Assembly: GCA_963798655.1 (NCBI GenBank) | Contig: CAWCUH010000016.1 | Coordinates: 496,001 to 560,000, forward strand | DNA from: CAVSMC01 sp963798655 | Lineage (GTDB): Bacteria; Pseudomonadota; Gammaproteobacteria; Burkholderiales; Casimicrobiaceae | DNA: 64,000 nt | Reading direction: 5' to 3' | Part shown: one piece after another, positions 8,077 to 16,179 of the stretch | Numbering within the stretch: position 1 is the first letter of the stretch | Layout of the letters: the number at the start of each line of letters is the position of its first letter | Made by a program: the position numbers and the translations under genes | Notes under the pieces: model-generated | Told to the model about the DNA's origin: nothing | The model's database searches: none | Seen by the model: the letters and a program-made list of their open reading frames with translations, nothing else

Positions 8077-9675
8077 GTGCGCCGGTTCGCCGAGCTCTAC
8101 GCGCGCCTCGACGAGACGCGGTCGACCGCGGCGAAGGTCGCTGCGATGCGCGATTATTTCGCGGCGACGCCGGCGCAGGACGCGGCATGGGGACTTTGGC
8201 TTTTGCTCGGGCACAGGCTCAAGCGCATCGTCGCGCCGACGAAGCTCGCGGCGTGGGTCGGCGACGCGTCCGGCGTCGCGCCACCGCTGGTGCGCGAGAG
8301 CATCGCGCACGTCGGCGATCTCGCTGAAGCGATGGCGCTGCTGCTCGACACGGCGATGCTGCTGCCGCACGCGGCGCCCGACATCGGGCTTGCCGAATGG
8401 GTGCAGCGGCTCGCGCGGCTGGGTGGCGCCGACGACGCGCGCTCACGCGACTCGCTGAGCGCGTACTGGCGCGAGCTGCCGCGCGAGCAGTGTTTTCTTT
8501 TCAACAAGCTGCTGACCGGCGCGCTGCGCGTGGGTGTGTCGTCGGGGCTCGCCGCACGGGCGCTCGCCGAGCACGCCGGCGTTGGCGCCGCGCTGGTCAT
8601 GCACCGGCTGATGGGCGATTGGCAGCCGAGCGGACAGAGCTTCATCGCACTGACGGCACCGCAGGTCGATGCACGAAATCCGGCGCAGCCGTATCCGTTC
8701 TGTCTCGCGTCGCCGCTCGGCGGACCGCCGCATGCGCTCGGTGATCCGTCGCAATTCCTCGTCGAATGGAAATGGGACGGCATTCGTGCGCAGCTGATCC
8801 GGCGCGCGGCGCGCGCCTACCTCTGGTCGCGCGGCGACGAGATGCTGAACGGCCGCTTCCCCGAGATCGAGGTGGCCGCAGAGCGCGTCGCCGACGGCAC
8901 GGTGCTCGATGGCGAGATCCTCGCGTGGCGTGGCGGCGTGCTGCCTTTCGCGGTGCTGCAACGGCGCATCGGCCGCACGCGCGTCGTCCGCAGGTCGCTC
9001 GACGACGCGCCGGTGACGTTCATCGCATACGATCTGCTCGAAGCGGCGCACGAGGACGTGCGTGCCCGGCCGCTCGCCGAGCGTCGCGCGCAATTGGAAG
9101 CGATCTGCGCCGCGGCCGACGTGCCGGTATCGGCGCGCCTGCAGCGATCGACGTGGGACGAGCTCGCCGCGCTGCGAGAGGCGATCGACACGCCGGGCAT
9201 CGAGGGATTGATGCTGAAGCGGCTCGATTCGCCTTACGTCGGCGGGCGCAAGCGCGGCGCGTGGTGGAAATGGAAGCTCGCGAGCCGCACCGTCGACACG
9301 GTGCTGATCTACGCGCAGTCGGGGCACGGCCGCCGAGCGAACCTCTACACCGACTACACGCTCGGCGTCTGGAAAGGCGACGAGCTGGTGCCGGTCGCGA
9401 AAGCGTACTCGGGGCTCACCGACGACGAGCTCGTCGAGATCGATCGGTGGATCCGGGCGCACACGATCGAGAAGTTCGGCCCGGTACGCGCTGTCGAGCC
9501 GCGGCAGGTGTTCGAGATCGCGTTCGAGGGCATCGCCCGCTCGACGCGCCACAAGTCCGGCATCGCGCTTCGCTTTCCGCGCATCGTCCGCTGGCGCAAG
9601 GACAAGCCGTCCCGTGAAGCGGACACGCTCGACGCGCTCGAGCGGCTGCTCGCGCCGCGCGAGCCAATTGTCTGA
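8077..9675 (+). CDS. ATP-dependent DNA ligase (exonuclease-associated bacterial type)
   Basis: This 532-residue ligase seals nicks using ATP. An N-terminal helical DNA-binding region (about residues 1-195) precedes the nucleotidyltransferase core, with motif I EWKWDGIR and its adenylated Lys232. VLDGEILAW, the motif IV-like GLMLKRLDSPY and motif V WWKWKL follow, then a C-terminal OB fold ending in FPRIVRWRKDK. It starts with GTG immediately after the exonuclease stop. Such ligases are usually accessory to the NAD-dependent LigA and are linked to repair. The helicase (Lhr-like) and phosphoesterase genes often found with the pair are not present. The last 35 or so codons are partly duplicated downstream beyond a palindromic repeat. 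Confidence 0.93.
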   Translation: MRRFAELYARLDETRSTAAKVAAMRDYFAATPAQDAAWGLWLLLGHRLKRIVAPTKLAAWVGDASGVAPPLVRESIAHVGDLAEAMALLLDTAMLLPHAAPDIGLAEWVQRLARLGGADDARSRDSLSAYWRELPREQCFLFNKLLTGALRVGVSSGLAARALAEHAGVGAALVMHRLMGDWQPSGQSFIALTAPQVDARNPAQPYPFCLASPLGGPPHALGDPSQFLVEWKWDGIRAQLIRRAARAYLWSRGDEMLNGRFPEIEVAAERVADGTVLDGEILAWRGGVLPFAVLQRRIGRTRVVRRSLDDAPVTFIAYDLLEAAHEDVRARPLAERRAQLEAICAAADVPVSARLQRSTWDELAALREAIDTPGIEGLMLKRLDSPYVGGRKRGAWWKWKLASRTVDTVLIYAQSGHGRRANLYTDYTLGVWKGDELVPVAKAYSGLTDDELVEIDRWIRAHTIEKFGPVRAVEPRQVFEIAFEGIARSTRHKSGIALRFPRIVRWRKDKPSREADTLDALERLLAPREPIV

Positions 9676-9698
9676 ACGCGGAGCACCAGGCGTCGAAG

Positions 9699-9744
9699 CG
9701 AGGGTCAGAGTGCTCGTTTCAACGAAAGAGCACTCTGACCCTCG
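9699..9744. repeat. Long palindromic REP-like hairpin
   Basis: CGAGGGTCAGAGTGCTC (9699-9715) is followed, after a 12-base centre, by its exact complement GAGCACTCTGACCCTCG (9728-9744). The 17-bp perfect stem can be extended by TTTC/GAAA after one bulged G. It lies between the convergent ligase and LuxR genes, where it could terminate transcription from both sides, but there is no T tract. The same 14-bp core recurs five times at 53.8-53.95 kb, so this is a dispersed element rather than a chance hairpin. No transposase gene is nearby. Confidence 0.85.
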
Positions 9745-9747
9745 TTC

Positions 9748-9862
9748 CGCTCGCCGCGCGTCGCGCGCTGGCGCAGAAGGCAGGCCGTCTCGCGAAGCCG
9801 ACACGCTCGAGCGGCTGCTCGCGCGGCGCGAGCCAAACGTTTGAACAGCGAGCGTCAGGCGT
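9748..9862. repeat. Degenerate second copy of the ligase 3' end (overlapping the LuxR 3' end)
   Basis: This stretch repeats the region about 9571-9701 on the other side of the hairpin. CGCTGGCGCA, the AAGC-GACACGCTC-GAGCGGCTGCTCGCG core, GCGCGAGCCAA, a TGAAC and CAGGCGTCGAAGCG all recur in the same order, with substitutions and a few small indels. Translated in the ligase frame it still reads SREADTLERLLARREPNV, against SREADTLDALERLLAPREPIV in the true gene. The final TCAGGCGTCGAA is the real 3' end of the LuxR gene, while the first copy carries a mutated version of it (CCAGGCGTCGAA). Each convergent gene therefore keeps one intact terminus. Confidence 0.8.
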
Positions 9863-10643
9863 CGAAGCGGATCAGGCCGCGGCCGATCGCCTGGGCAATC
9901 GCCTCCCCGCGATTGAGAACGCAAAGCTTCGCGATGATGTTGTGGAAGTGGAAGTTCACCGTGCGCTCGACGATGCCGAGCTTCACGCCGATGTCGGCGC
10001 TCGTCAGTCCGTGCGCCGCCATGCGGAGGCATTGCAGCTCGCGTGCCGACAGCGGCGCGCCGCGAAGGCGGCGCGTGCCCTCGTGCACCGTCGCGTCGGC
10101 CATGAACCAGTCGTGGAAGTGCGTGGCGAGCAGCAGCACCTGTCCGAGGCGGCGTCCGATGCGCAGCTCGCGCACGGGATCGACCGGGCTCACCGCCGAG
10201 TTGAGCGCGACGACAACGCGTGCCCGCCGCGCATCGATGAACGAGACGGCGACGCCGCTGCGGATGCCGTAGCGCGCCGCGTCGCGCGCAAAGCGTTGCA
10301 CTCGCGGCTCCGCCGGAAGCTGAGCTGCGTCCCACAGCATCGGCGCGGCGCGACCCTGCGTGTGGGTGATCCGCGGATCGATCTCGATGTACGCCTTGCG
10401 CGCATACACATCGTTCCACTCCGGCGGCTCGGTCGCCCAGAAGAGCAGGCGAGCGTCGCGCTGCATACCGTCGTCGGGGATTCGGCCATAGCGAAACGAG
10501 TCGAAGCCGAGGCCGCGCACCATCGTCCTCATGGCGGGCTCGAGCGGGGCGCCGCGCCGTGCGGCGTCGACCAGCGGCGCCAGATCGGCGGGCGCAACGG
10601 GGCCTGCGCCTGCGGGACGCACCGGCGAGAGTTGCGCGAGCAT
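9855..10643 (-). CDS. LuxR-family regulator with autoinducer-binding domain (LuxR solo)
   Basis: The 262-residue protein has an N-terminal autoinducer-binding-type domain (about residues 20-180) and a C-terminal LuxR helix-turn-helix (about 195-260, LSARELQCLRMAAHGLTSAD). Positions conserved in N-acyl-homoserine-lactone receptors can be matched: Trp76, Tyr80, Asp89, Pro90, Trp104 and Gly130. No LuxI-type synthase gene is in the window, so it appears to be a solo that may sense foreign or host-derived signals. The ligand is unknown. A GGGGGG ribosome-binding tract lies just upstream of the ATG. It converges on the ligase gene across the palindromic repeat. Confidence 0.88.
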   Translation of the reverse strand: MLAQLSPVRPAGAGPVAPADLAPLVDAARRGAPLEPAMRTMVRGLGFDSFRYGRIPDDGMQRDARLLFWATEPPEWNDVYARKAYIEIDPRITHTQGRAAPMLWDAAQLPAEPRVQRFARDAARYGIRSGVAVSFIDARRARVVVALNSAVSPVDPVRELRIGRRLGQVLLLATHFHDWFMADATVHEGTRRLRGAPLSARELQCLRMAAHGLTSADIGVKLGIVERTVNFHFHNIIAKLCVLNRGEAIAQAIGRGLIRFDA

Positions 10644-10924
10644 CGGATCCCCCTGCTTGCAATCGGCCCAGCGCAGCCGTGTTGTTGTAGCGCGTGTGGC
10701 GGCCGGTCTGTCGCCGGCGTGCCTGGCGGCGAGCGTATGCTACAAAAGTCGTGGATGCCGCTGCGAAGTCCAGCTGGCCGATGGTCGCGTTACGGCGAGA
10801 CCTGCGAAAGCTGGCGGTTTCGACAGACGCCCCGGTGATGGGCTGCCCGCGGAACGTGTGCGACGCTCGACCGCCCTGACAGAAGTGGCAGGACGGCAAC
10901 TTCGCGTGATGCCGCCCCGGGACG

Positions 10925-11362
10925 CTACTTGGCGACGCCCGGGATGCCTTCGACGCGATCGCCGGCCTTGACGCCGTGCTGGACGAACCAGCCCTTGCGC
11001 ATCTCGAGCGCGTAGCGCGACGGCGCGCTCGACCAGTGCGAGGCTTCCGTCTGCGGCGCCATGTCGTCGATGTTGACGATGCGCCCGCTCTCGTCGATGA
11101 ACGCGATCGACAGCGGTATGTACGTGTTCTTCATCCAGAAGGCGAGCGGCTCGCTGCGCTCGAACACGAACAGCATGCCGCGGTCGGGCTGGAGGCTGAA
11201 CCGGTTCATCAAGCCGGTCGCTCGATCGTCCTGCGTCGCGGCGATCTCGGCGACGATCTTGTGGCCGCCGATCGTCAGGTCGGCCGTCGGCAGCGCGGCT
11301 TGCGACGGCGCCGCCGCGCACGCGAGCAGCGTGACGCCGAGCAAGCGAGCCCATGAGCTCAT
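10925..11362 (-). CDS. DUF192 family exported protein
   Basis: The 145-residue protein has a clear signal peptide (MSSWARLLGVTLLACAAAPS, cut around AQA) followed by one DUF192 domain. Recognisable family motifs are RATGLMNR, GMLFVF, FWMKNTYIPLSIAFID and ALEMRKGWF. The family is widespread and its biochemical role is not established; here the signal peptide places it in the periplasm. Its ATG overlaps the stop of the MFS transporter gene by four bases (ATGA), so the two are translationally coupled. Confidence 0.88.
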   Translation of the reverse strand: MSSWARLLGVTLLACAAAPSQAALPTADLTIGGHKIVAEIAATQDDRATGLMNRFSLQPDRGMLFVFERSEPLAFWMKNTYIPLSIAFIDESGRIVNIDDMAPQTEASHWSSAPSRYALEMRKGWFVQHGVKAGDRVEGIPGVAK

Positions 11363-12600
11363 GTCGAACCTTTCGGATGCGATTGCGTACGCCGGAGGTA
11401 CACGGCCCATAGCGCGACGCTCGCGAGCGCGAATGCCGCCATGCCCGCCGCGAGCCCCGGCAGCGAGCGCGCGAGCAGCGGCGCAATGGTACCTGCGTTG
11501 ATGGCGGACAGGCCGAAGTGGATGAATCCCTGCAGTGACGACGCGAGCCCGCGCATCGTCGGGAACAGGTCGAGCATCAGCAGCGTGATCGACGGCATGA
11601 CGAGCGCCGAGCCCGTGGTGAATACCATGATCGGCGCGACGTGCCACGCGACGAAGCGCGGCGCGAAGAGGCTCGCGGCCACGCTCGCGGCGACACCGAC
11701 GAACATGATCACGAAGCCGATGCGAACCGTGTCGCGCGGCGAGACGCGACCGGCGAGGCGGCCGGAGATCGCGGCACCCGCCATGATGCCGCCGATCATC
11801 GGCACGAAGAGCCAGGCGAAGCCGCGCGTCGACACGCCCAGTCGATCGATCAGGAAGGCCGGTGCGGCGGCGATGTACAGGAAAAAAGCGGCGAAGTTGA
11901 GCGCCGGGATCGCGGCGAGCAGCAGGTAGTCGACGCGCGCGAGCACCGTCACGTAATTGCGCCACAGCACGCGCGGCGCAAGCGAATGGCGCGCCTCGCG
12001 CGGCAGCGTCTCCGGCATCGCGCGCGCGGCCCACGTGAGACTCGCGAGCGTGAACGCGAGCAGCGCCCAGAAGATCGCGCGCCACCCGAATGCGCTCAGC
12101 AGCAGCCCGCCCGCGACCGGCGCAACGACCGGCGCGACGCCGAACACCAGCGTGATCTGCGACATCAGCCGCTGCGCCTCGGGCCCCTGGAAGCGGTCGC
12201 GGATCAGCGCGCGCCCCACGACGAGCCCGGTGCCCGCGCACGCGCCTTGCAGCGCGCGCATCAGCCACAGCGATTCGATGTTGCCGGCGACCGCGCAGCC
12301 GAGCGTCGCGACGGCGAACACCACGAGCCCGCCGAGCACGACCGGCCTGCGGCCGAGCGCGTCGGACAGCGAGCCGTGCCACAGCATCATGAACGCGTAC
12401 GCAAACAGGTAGATCGACAGCGTCTGCTGCACGGCGATCGGCGGCGCATCGAGCGCGTTTCCGATCGCCGGAAGCGCAGGCAGGTACATGTCGATCGAGA
12501 ACGGCCCGAGCATCGACAGCGACGCGAGCAGCGCCGCGAGCGACCACGATCGCACGGGCGCCGATCTCGCGTCGCTTCGCGCGGCACCGATCGGCGTCAT
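11359..12600 (-). CDS. Bcr/CflA-type multidrug MFS transporter
   Basis: The 413-residue protein has about 12 transmembrane segments and belongs to the drug:proton antiporter family that includes Bcr and CflA. Visible signatures are the first helix GPFSIDMYLPALP, the loop 2-3 motif GSLSDALGRRPVVL, and the helix-5 antiporter motif around APVVAPVAGGLLL. It would export drugs or metabolites (Bcr exports bicyclomycin and cysteine-containing peptides). The ATG at 12600 was chosen because helix 1 follows about 20 residues later; the frame stays open upstream only into the cysB gene. It lies 82 bases after cysB on the same strand, so CysB could control it. Confidence 0.88.
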   Translation of the reverse strand: MTPIGAARSDARSAPVRSWSLAALLASLSMLGPFSIDMYLPALPAIGNALDAPPIAVQQTLSIYLFAYAFMMLWHGSLSDALGRRPVVLGGLVVFAVATLGCAVAGNIESLWLMRALQGACAGTGLVVGRALIRDRFQGPEAQRLMSQITLVFGVAPVVAPVAGGLLLSAFGWRAIFWALLAFTLASLTWAARAMPETLPREARHSLAPRVLWRNYVTVLARVDYLLLAAIPALNFAAFFLYIAAAPAFLIDRLGVSTRGFAWLFVPMIGGIMAGAAISGRLAGRVSPRDTVRIGFVIMFVGVAASVAASLFAPRFVAWHVAPIMVFTTGSALVMPSITLLMLDLFPTMRGLASSLQGFIHFGLSAINAGTIAPLLARSLPGLAAGMAAFALASVALWAVYLRRTQSHPKGST

Positions 12601-12682
12601 CCCGGGCACCGCGAGCGATGTGCCGCCGGATCGTTCGCGCCAGGCGGATTCCTCGTGGCTGAAACTCCTCGCAATGGCATCG

Positions 12683-13621
12683 CTACTCGGCTCGCTCGGC
12701 GGGGGTTGCGAGCGCCGCGTCGACGGTGGCGCGGTCGAGCTTCGGTGCGAAGCGGACGATGAAGTCGTAGACATAGCCGCGCAGGAACGTTCCGCGGCGA
12801 AGCGCGAGTCGCGTCATCGATGGAGCGAACAGATGCGAGGCGTCGAGCTTCTCGAGCCCGCGATCGCGCCCGGCGTCGTACGCCATCTGCGCGACGATCG
12901 CCACACCCATTCCCATCTCGGTGTACGTCTTGATGACGTCGGCGTCGAGCGCCTGCAGCACGACGTTCGGCGTGAGTCCCTGCGCGTCGAATGCGGCGTC
13001 GATCTGCGAGCGGCCGGTGAACGAGAAGTCGTAGGTGATGATCGGGTAGCGTGCGAGCGCGGCGAGGCTGAGCGTCTTCATCTTCGCGAGCGGATGGCCG
13101 CGCGGCACGAGCACGACGCGGTTCCACTGGTAGCACGGCAGCGTCACCAGCTCGCGGTACGTCGCGAGCGTCTCCGTCGCGATGCCGACGTCGACGTCAC
13201 CGCGCGCCGTGTGCTCGGCGACCTGGACCGGGTTGCCCTGGTGGATCACCAGCTTCACCTTCGGAAAGCGCTCGGCGAACGCGCGCAGCACCGGCGGGAG
13301 CACGTAGCGCGCCTGCGTGTGCGTCGTCGATATCGACAGCGTGCCGGTGTCCTCGCGCTCGAACTCCGCGCCGACCCGCTTCAGGTTCTCGATCTCGCGC
13401 AGCGCGCGACGCGCAGTGGCGATCACCGCCTCGCCGGCGGGCGTGAGCGATGCGAGCCGCTTGCCCTGGCGCACGAACACCGGCACGCCGATCTCGTCCT
13501 CCAGCTGGCGGATCTGCTTGCTGATGCCCGGCTGCGACGTGAACAGCGCTTCGGCAGCGTCGGAGACATTGAGTCCGTGATCGACGATCGCGCACAGGTA
13601 GCGCAGCTGCTGGAGATTCAA
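12683..13621 (-). CDS. cysB: LysR-family regulator CysB
   Basis: This 312-residue LysR-type regulator closely matches CysB, which activates sulfate assimilation and cysteine synthesis in response to N-acetylserine. The winged helix is at residues 1-60 (LYTSQPGISKQ-like: FTSQPGISKQIRQLEDE). The effector domain shows the CysB/Cbl hallmarks TTHTQARY, LPCYQWNR, TGRSQIDAAF and DADVIKTYTEMGMG. No ATG begins the domain; I place the start at TTG 13621, directly before NLQQLRYL. The paralogue Cbl is an alternative. It may form a unit with the downstream MFS and DUF192 genes, though the sulfur genes it normally controls are not here. Confidence 0.88.
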   Translation of the reverse strand: MNLQQLRYLCAIVDHGLNVSDAAEALFTSQPGISKQIRQLEDEIGVPVFVRQGKRLASLTPAGEAVIATARRALREIENLKRVGAEFEREDTGTLSISTTHTQARYVLPPVLRAFAERFPKVKLVIHQGNPVQVAEHTARGDVDVGIATETLATYRELVTLPCYQWNRVVLVPRGHPLAKMKTLSLAALARYPIITYDFSFTGRSQIDAAFDAQGLTPNVVLQALDADVIKTYTEMGMGVAIVAQMAYDAGRDRGLEKLDASHLFAPSMTRLALRRGTFLRGYVYDFIVRFAPKLDRATVDAALATPAERAE

Positions 13622-13707
13622 GGCTTGTCCGGCGTCGCGAGCAAGCCGCGATTGTAGTCCAGCGCGTTCGCGCCGCCGGCGCCGCGCGACGCTAGTGCAG
13701 CGCGACG

Positions 13708-15591
13708 CTAGTGCAGCGCGCGCCCGCGCTGCAGGATGTCGTCGAGCAGGTCCGGGTCGAGCGGCTTCACGATGTGGTGGTCGAAGCCTGCGTTGTGCGC
13801 GCGCACCCGGTCTTCCTCCTGTCCCCAGCCGGTCACTGCGGTGATCACGCTGCCCGCCGTGGCCGGCAGCGCGCGAAGGCGCTTCGCGACGTCGTAGCCG
13901 TTCTGTCCCGGAAGACCGATGTCGAGAAACACGAACTGCGGCCGGAACGCTTCCGCGCACTCGATCGCCGCCCGGCCCTCGTGGGCGACGCGCACGTCAT
14001 GACCGAGCGTGCTCAGCAGGAGCGCGAGGCTCGAAACGAAGTCCTTGTTGTCGTCGACGATCAGAACGCGGCGTTGGGCAGCGGGCGCCGTGTGCACGCG
14101 CGGTGCCGACGCGCCCGGGCGCGGCGCGTCGACGAGCGGCAGCCGCACGACGAACTCGCTGCCGCGGCCGAGGCCGTCGCTCGACGCGTCGAGCCGTCCG
14201 CCGTGCAGCACGACGAGCCGCTGCGCGAGCGTGAGGCCCACGCCGAGCCCGGAGTACGCGCGCTCGAGCGAGTTGTCGGCCTGAGTGAACATGGCGAAGA
14301 TTTCGGTCAGCATGCCGGGTGCGATGCCGATGCCATTGTCGCGGACGTGCACCACGGCATCCGCGCCGTCGCGCTCGACGCGCAGCTCGATGCGCCCGCC
14401 GGCGTTCGTGTATTTCGCGGCGTTGTTCAGCAGGTTCGCGAAGATCTGCGCGAGCCGCGTCGCGTCTCCGTTGACCCAGCAGGTTGCCTGGCCGAGGTCG
14501 ACGTCGAGTCGATGCTTGCGCTCGTCGATAAGCGGTCGCACCGTCTCGATCGCACTGCGCAGCGCGTCGGCCAGGTCCACGGGCTCGCGGTGCAGCACGA
14601 GCTTGCCGGTGGAGATCCGCGACACGTCGAGCAGGTCGTCGACGAGGCGCACCATCTGGCGCAGCTGGCGGTCGATCATGTCGCGCGCGTCGCGCGCGGC
14701 GGCCGCGTCCACCGCGCCGGAGCGCAGGATGTGCAGCGCGTTTCGCATCGGCGCGAGCGGATTGCGCAGCTCGTGCGCGAGCGTGGCGAGGAACTCGTCC
14801 TTGCGCCGGTCCGCGGCGCGAAGCGCATCCTCCGCCGCGCGGCGCTCGCCCATCTCGCGCGAGAGCTCGCGGTTCGAATCCTCGAGCGCCTTCGCGCGCC
14901 GGCCCACTTCGGCCAGCATGTCGTTGAACGCGTCGACGAGGTAGCCGACCTCGTCGTCGGTCGTCTTCTGCACGCGCAGCGTGAAGTCGCGCCGCTCCAT
15001 CACTTCGCGCGACGCGTGGGTGACGGCGAGGATCGGCTCGGTGATCGACGATTGCAGCCATGTCGAGATCAGCCATGCGACGAGCAGGCTCGCGATCATC
15101 GCGACGCCGATGATGCTGAGGAAGTCGATGAGCCGCGCGGCGAGCTCGTATCGCGTGCGCACGTAGACCGTGCCGACGCGATCGCCCTTTTCGACGATCG
15201 GATGAAAAACGGCGAGGCGGTTGCCGTCGATGCGGTAGCCCTCCTCGCCGGGCGTTTGCGGGAGGGCCGCACTGGCATCGAGATCGGGCGGATACGACGC
15301 GAACAGCCGACCGCTCGCGTCGTAGATCGCCGCGGCGACGATCTGCGGTCGGGCGCGCAGCAACGCGAGATTTCCGGCTGCTGCCTGCGGATCGTTGAAG
15401 GCGAGCGCCGGCGCGCTCGCGCGGGCGACGATGTCGGCCTGCGTTCGCACGTCGGCGATCGAGCTGTCGCGGTAGTTCGCGAGGTCGTAGACGACCAGCG
15501 CGCCGGCGGCGACCGACAGCGCCGCAAACGTCGTCGCGAGCACGACGAACATCAGCTTTCGTCGCAGCGAGCGCTGGATTGCGGCGAACAT
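13708..15591 (-). CDS. Hybrid sensor histidine kinase with C-terminal receiver
   Basis: The 627-residue inner-membrane kinase has a first transmembrane helix (about residues 12-35), a periplasmic sensor of roughly 110 residues that resembles CHASE8-type domains, and a second helix (about 155-180). HAMP and a short coiled coil follow. The HisKA motif LAHELRNPL carries phospho-acceptor His273, and an HATPase_c domain shows NAAKYTN, DNGIGI and GLGVGL. The receiver domain has phospho-acceptor Asp557 (FLDIGLPG) and Lys in VKPLD. There is no output domain or partner regulator nearby, so phosphotransfer must go elsewhere. Its ATG overlaps the last base of the YfiR-like gene (TGATG), so it is coupled to it. 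Confidence 0.93.
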   Translation of the reverse strand: MFAAIQRSLRRKLMFVVLATTFAALSVAAGALVVYDLANYRDSSIADVRTQADIVARASAPALAFNDPQAAAGNLALLRARPQIVAAAIYDASGRLFASYPPDLDASAALPQTPGEEGYRIDGNRLAVFHPIVEKGDRVGTVYVRTRYELAARLIDFLSIIGVAMIASLLVAWLISTWLQSSITEPILAVTHASREVMERRDFTLRVQKTTDDEVGYLVDAFNDMLAEVGRRAKALEDSNRELSREMGERRAAEDALRAADRRKDEFLATLAHELRNPLAPMRNALHILRSGAVDAAAARDARDMIDRQLRQMVRLVDDLLDVSRISTGKLVLHREPVDLADALRSAIETVRPLIDERKHRLDVDLGQATCWVNGDATRLAQIFANLLNNAAKYTNAGGRIELRVERDGADAVVHVRDNGIGIAPGMLTEIFAMFTQADNSLERAYSGLGVGLTLAQRLVVLHGGRLDASSDGLGRGSEFVVRLPLVDAPRPGASAPRVHTAPAAQRRVLIVDDNKDFVSSLALLLSTLGHDVRVAHEGRAAIECAEAFRPQFVFLDIGLPGQNGYDVAKRLRALPATAGSVITAVTGWGQEEDRVRAHNAGFDHHIVKPLDPDLLDDILQRGRALH

Positions 15592-16163
15592 CAGCTGCCG
15601 CTCCTCACTACCGTCGCCACGGCGAGCAGCCGCGAGCTCAGCTTGAGACCGCTGCGCTCGGCCGCATCGAGCGAGATCTCGAAGCGGATGTTCTCGCCGA
15701 CGCGCACGAAGTTGATCACGCTTCCGCGATCGAGCGCGCCGTCGGCGTCGGTGACCGTCAACGTGGAGCCCGCCTGCGCCGCACGGAGGATCGGTTCGCC
15801 TCGTGCGCCCTCGCTCCGCGCGACGAACAGCATGTGAAGGCCCGCAGGCGGCTCGCCGCGACGCAGCGCCACGACGACGATGTCGCGTCCGTCGACCTTG
15901 CGCCCGGCGACGATGCGCGCGAGCTCGGTCGCGATGTCGTCGGCGCCGAGCACGCCGACATGGATCGGAGCGGCAGGCGAGGCGAACGCCGCGGCCGGCC
16001 ACTCGACATAACCGAGGAACTTGTACAGGTACGCCGCCTTGACGTTGCGCTCGAGCTCGCCGTCACCGCCGACCGGCTGCGCAACCGCGCTGCCCGCGCA
16101 CAGTGCGTAAGCGATCGCGAACGCTGCGACGAGCAGTGCGCGCCAGCGCGCGGTGGAATGCAT
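15591..16163 (-). CDS. YfiR-family periplasmic protein (DUF4154)
   Basis: The 190-residue protein has a signal peptide (residues 1-28, ending SAVAQ) and the DUF4154/YfiR fold. Its characteristic start of the mature domain is ERNVKAAYLYKFLGYVEWP, and it contains GRKVDGRDI and GENIRFEISLDAAERSGLKL. YfiR of Pseudomonas aeruginosa binds the periplasmic part of the diguanylate cyclase YfiN and represses it. Here the gene sits between a TonB receptor and a membrane kinase with a periplasmic domain, so by analogy it may gate that kinase. This TonB receptor-YfiR-kinase order is known from many proteobacteria. The partner assignment is inference. Confidence 0.88.
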   Translation of the reverse strand: MHSTARWRALLVAAFAIAYALCAGSAVAQPVGGDGELERNVKAAYLYKFLGYVEWPAAAFASPAAPIHVGVLGADDIATELARIVAGRKVDGRDIVVVALRRGEPPAGLHMLFVARSEGARGEPILRAAQAGSTLTVTDADGALDRGSVINFVRVGENIRFEISLDAAERSGLKLSSRLLAVATVVRSGS

Positions 16164-16179
16164 CGCGATCCGTCCAGCC

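Noticed and set aside
9614..9844. Separate small gene downstream of the ligase
   Set aside because: Its C-terminal residues only resemble the ligase tail because the DNA is a degenerate duplication; the frame runs through the hairpin.
8443..10899. 818-codon open frame on the minus strand
   Set aside because: It is antisense to the ligase and in another frame over the LuxR gene; low-complexity Arg/Ala translation without motifs.
10644..10924. Short open frames between the LuxR and DUF192 genes
   Set aside because: They have no start context or recognisable composition; I see only upstream sequence of luxR and nothing else definite here.
13711..15837. 708-codon open frame on the plus strand
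   Set aside because: It lies antisense to the hybrid kinase and the YfiR-like gene, which have complete domain signatures; no domain is visible in the antisense product.
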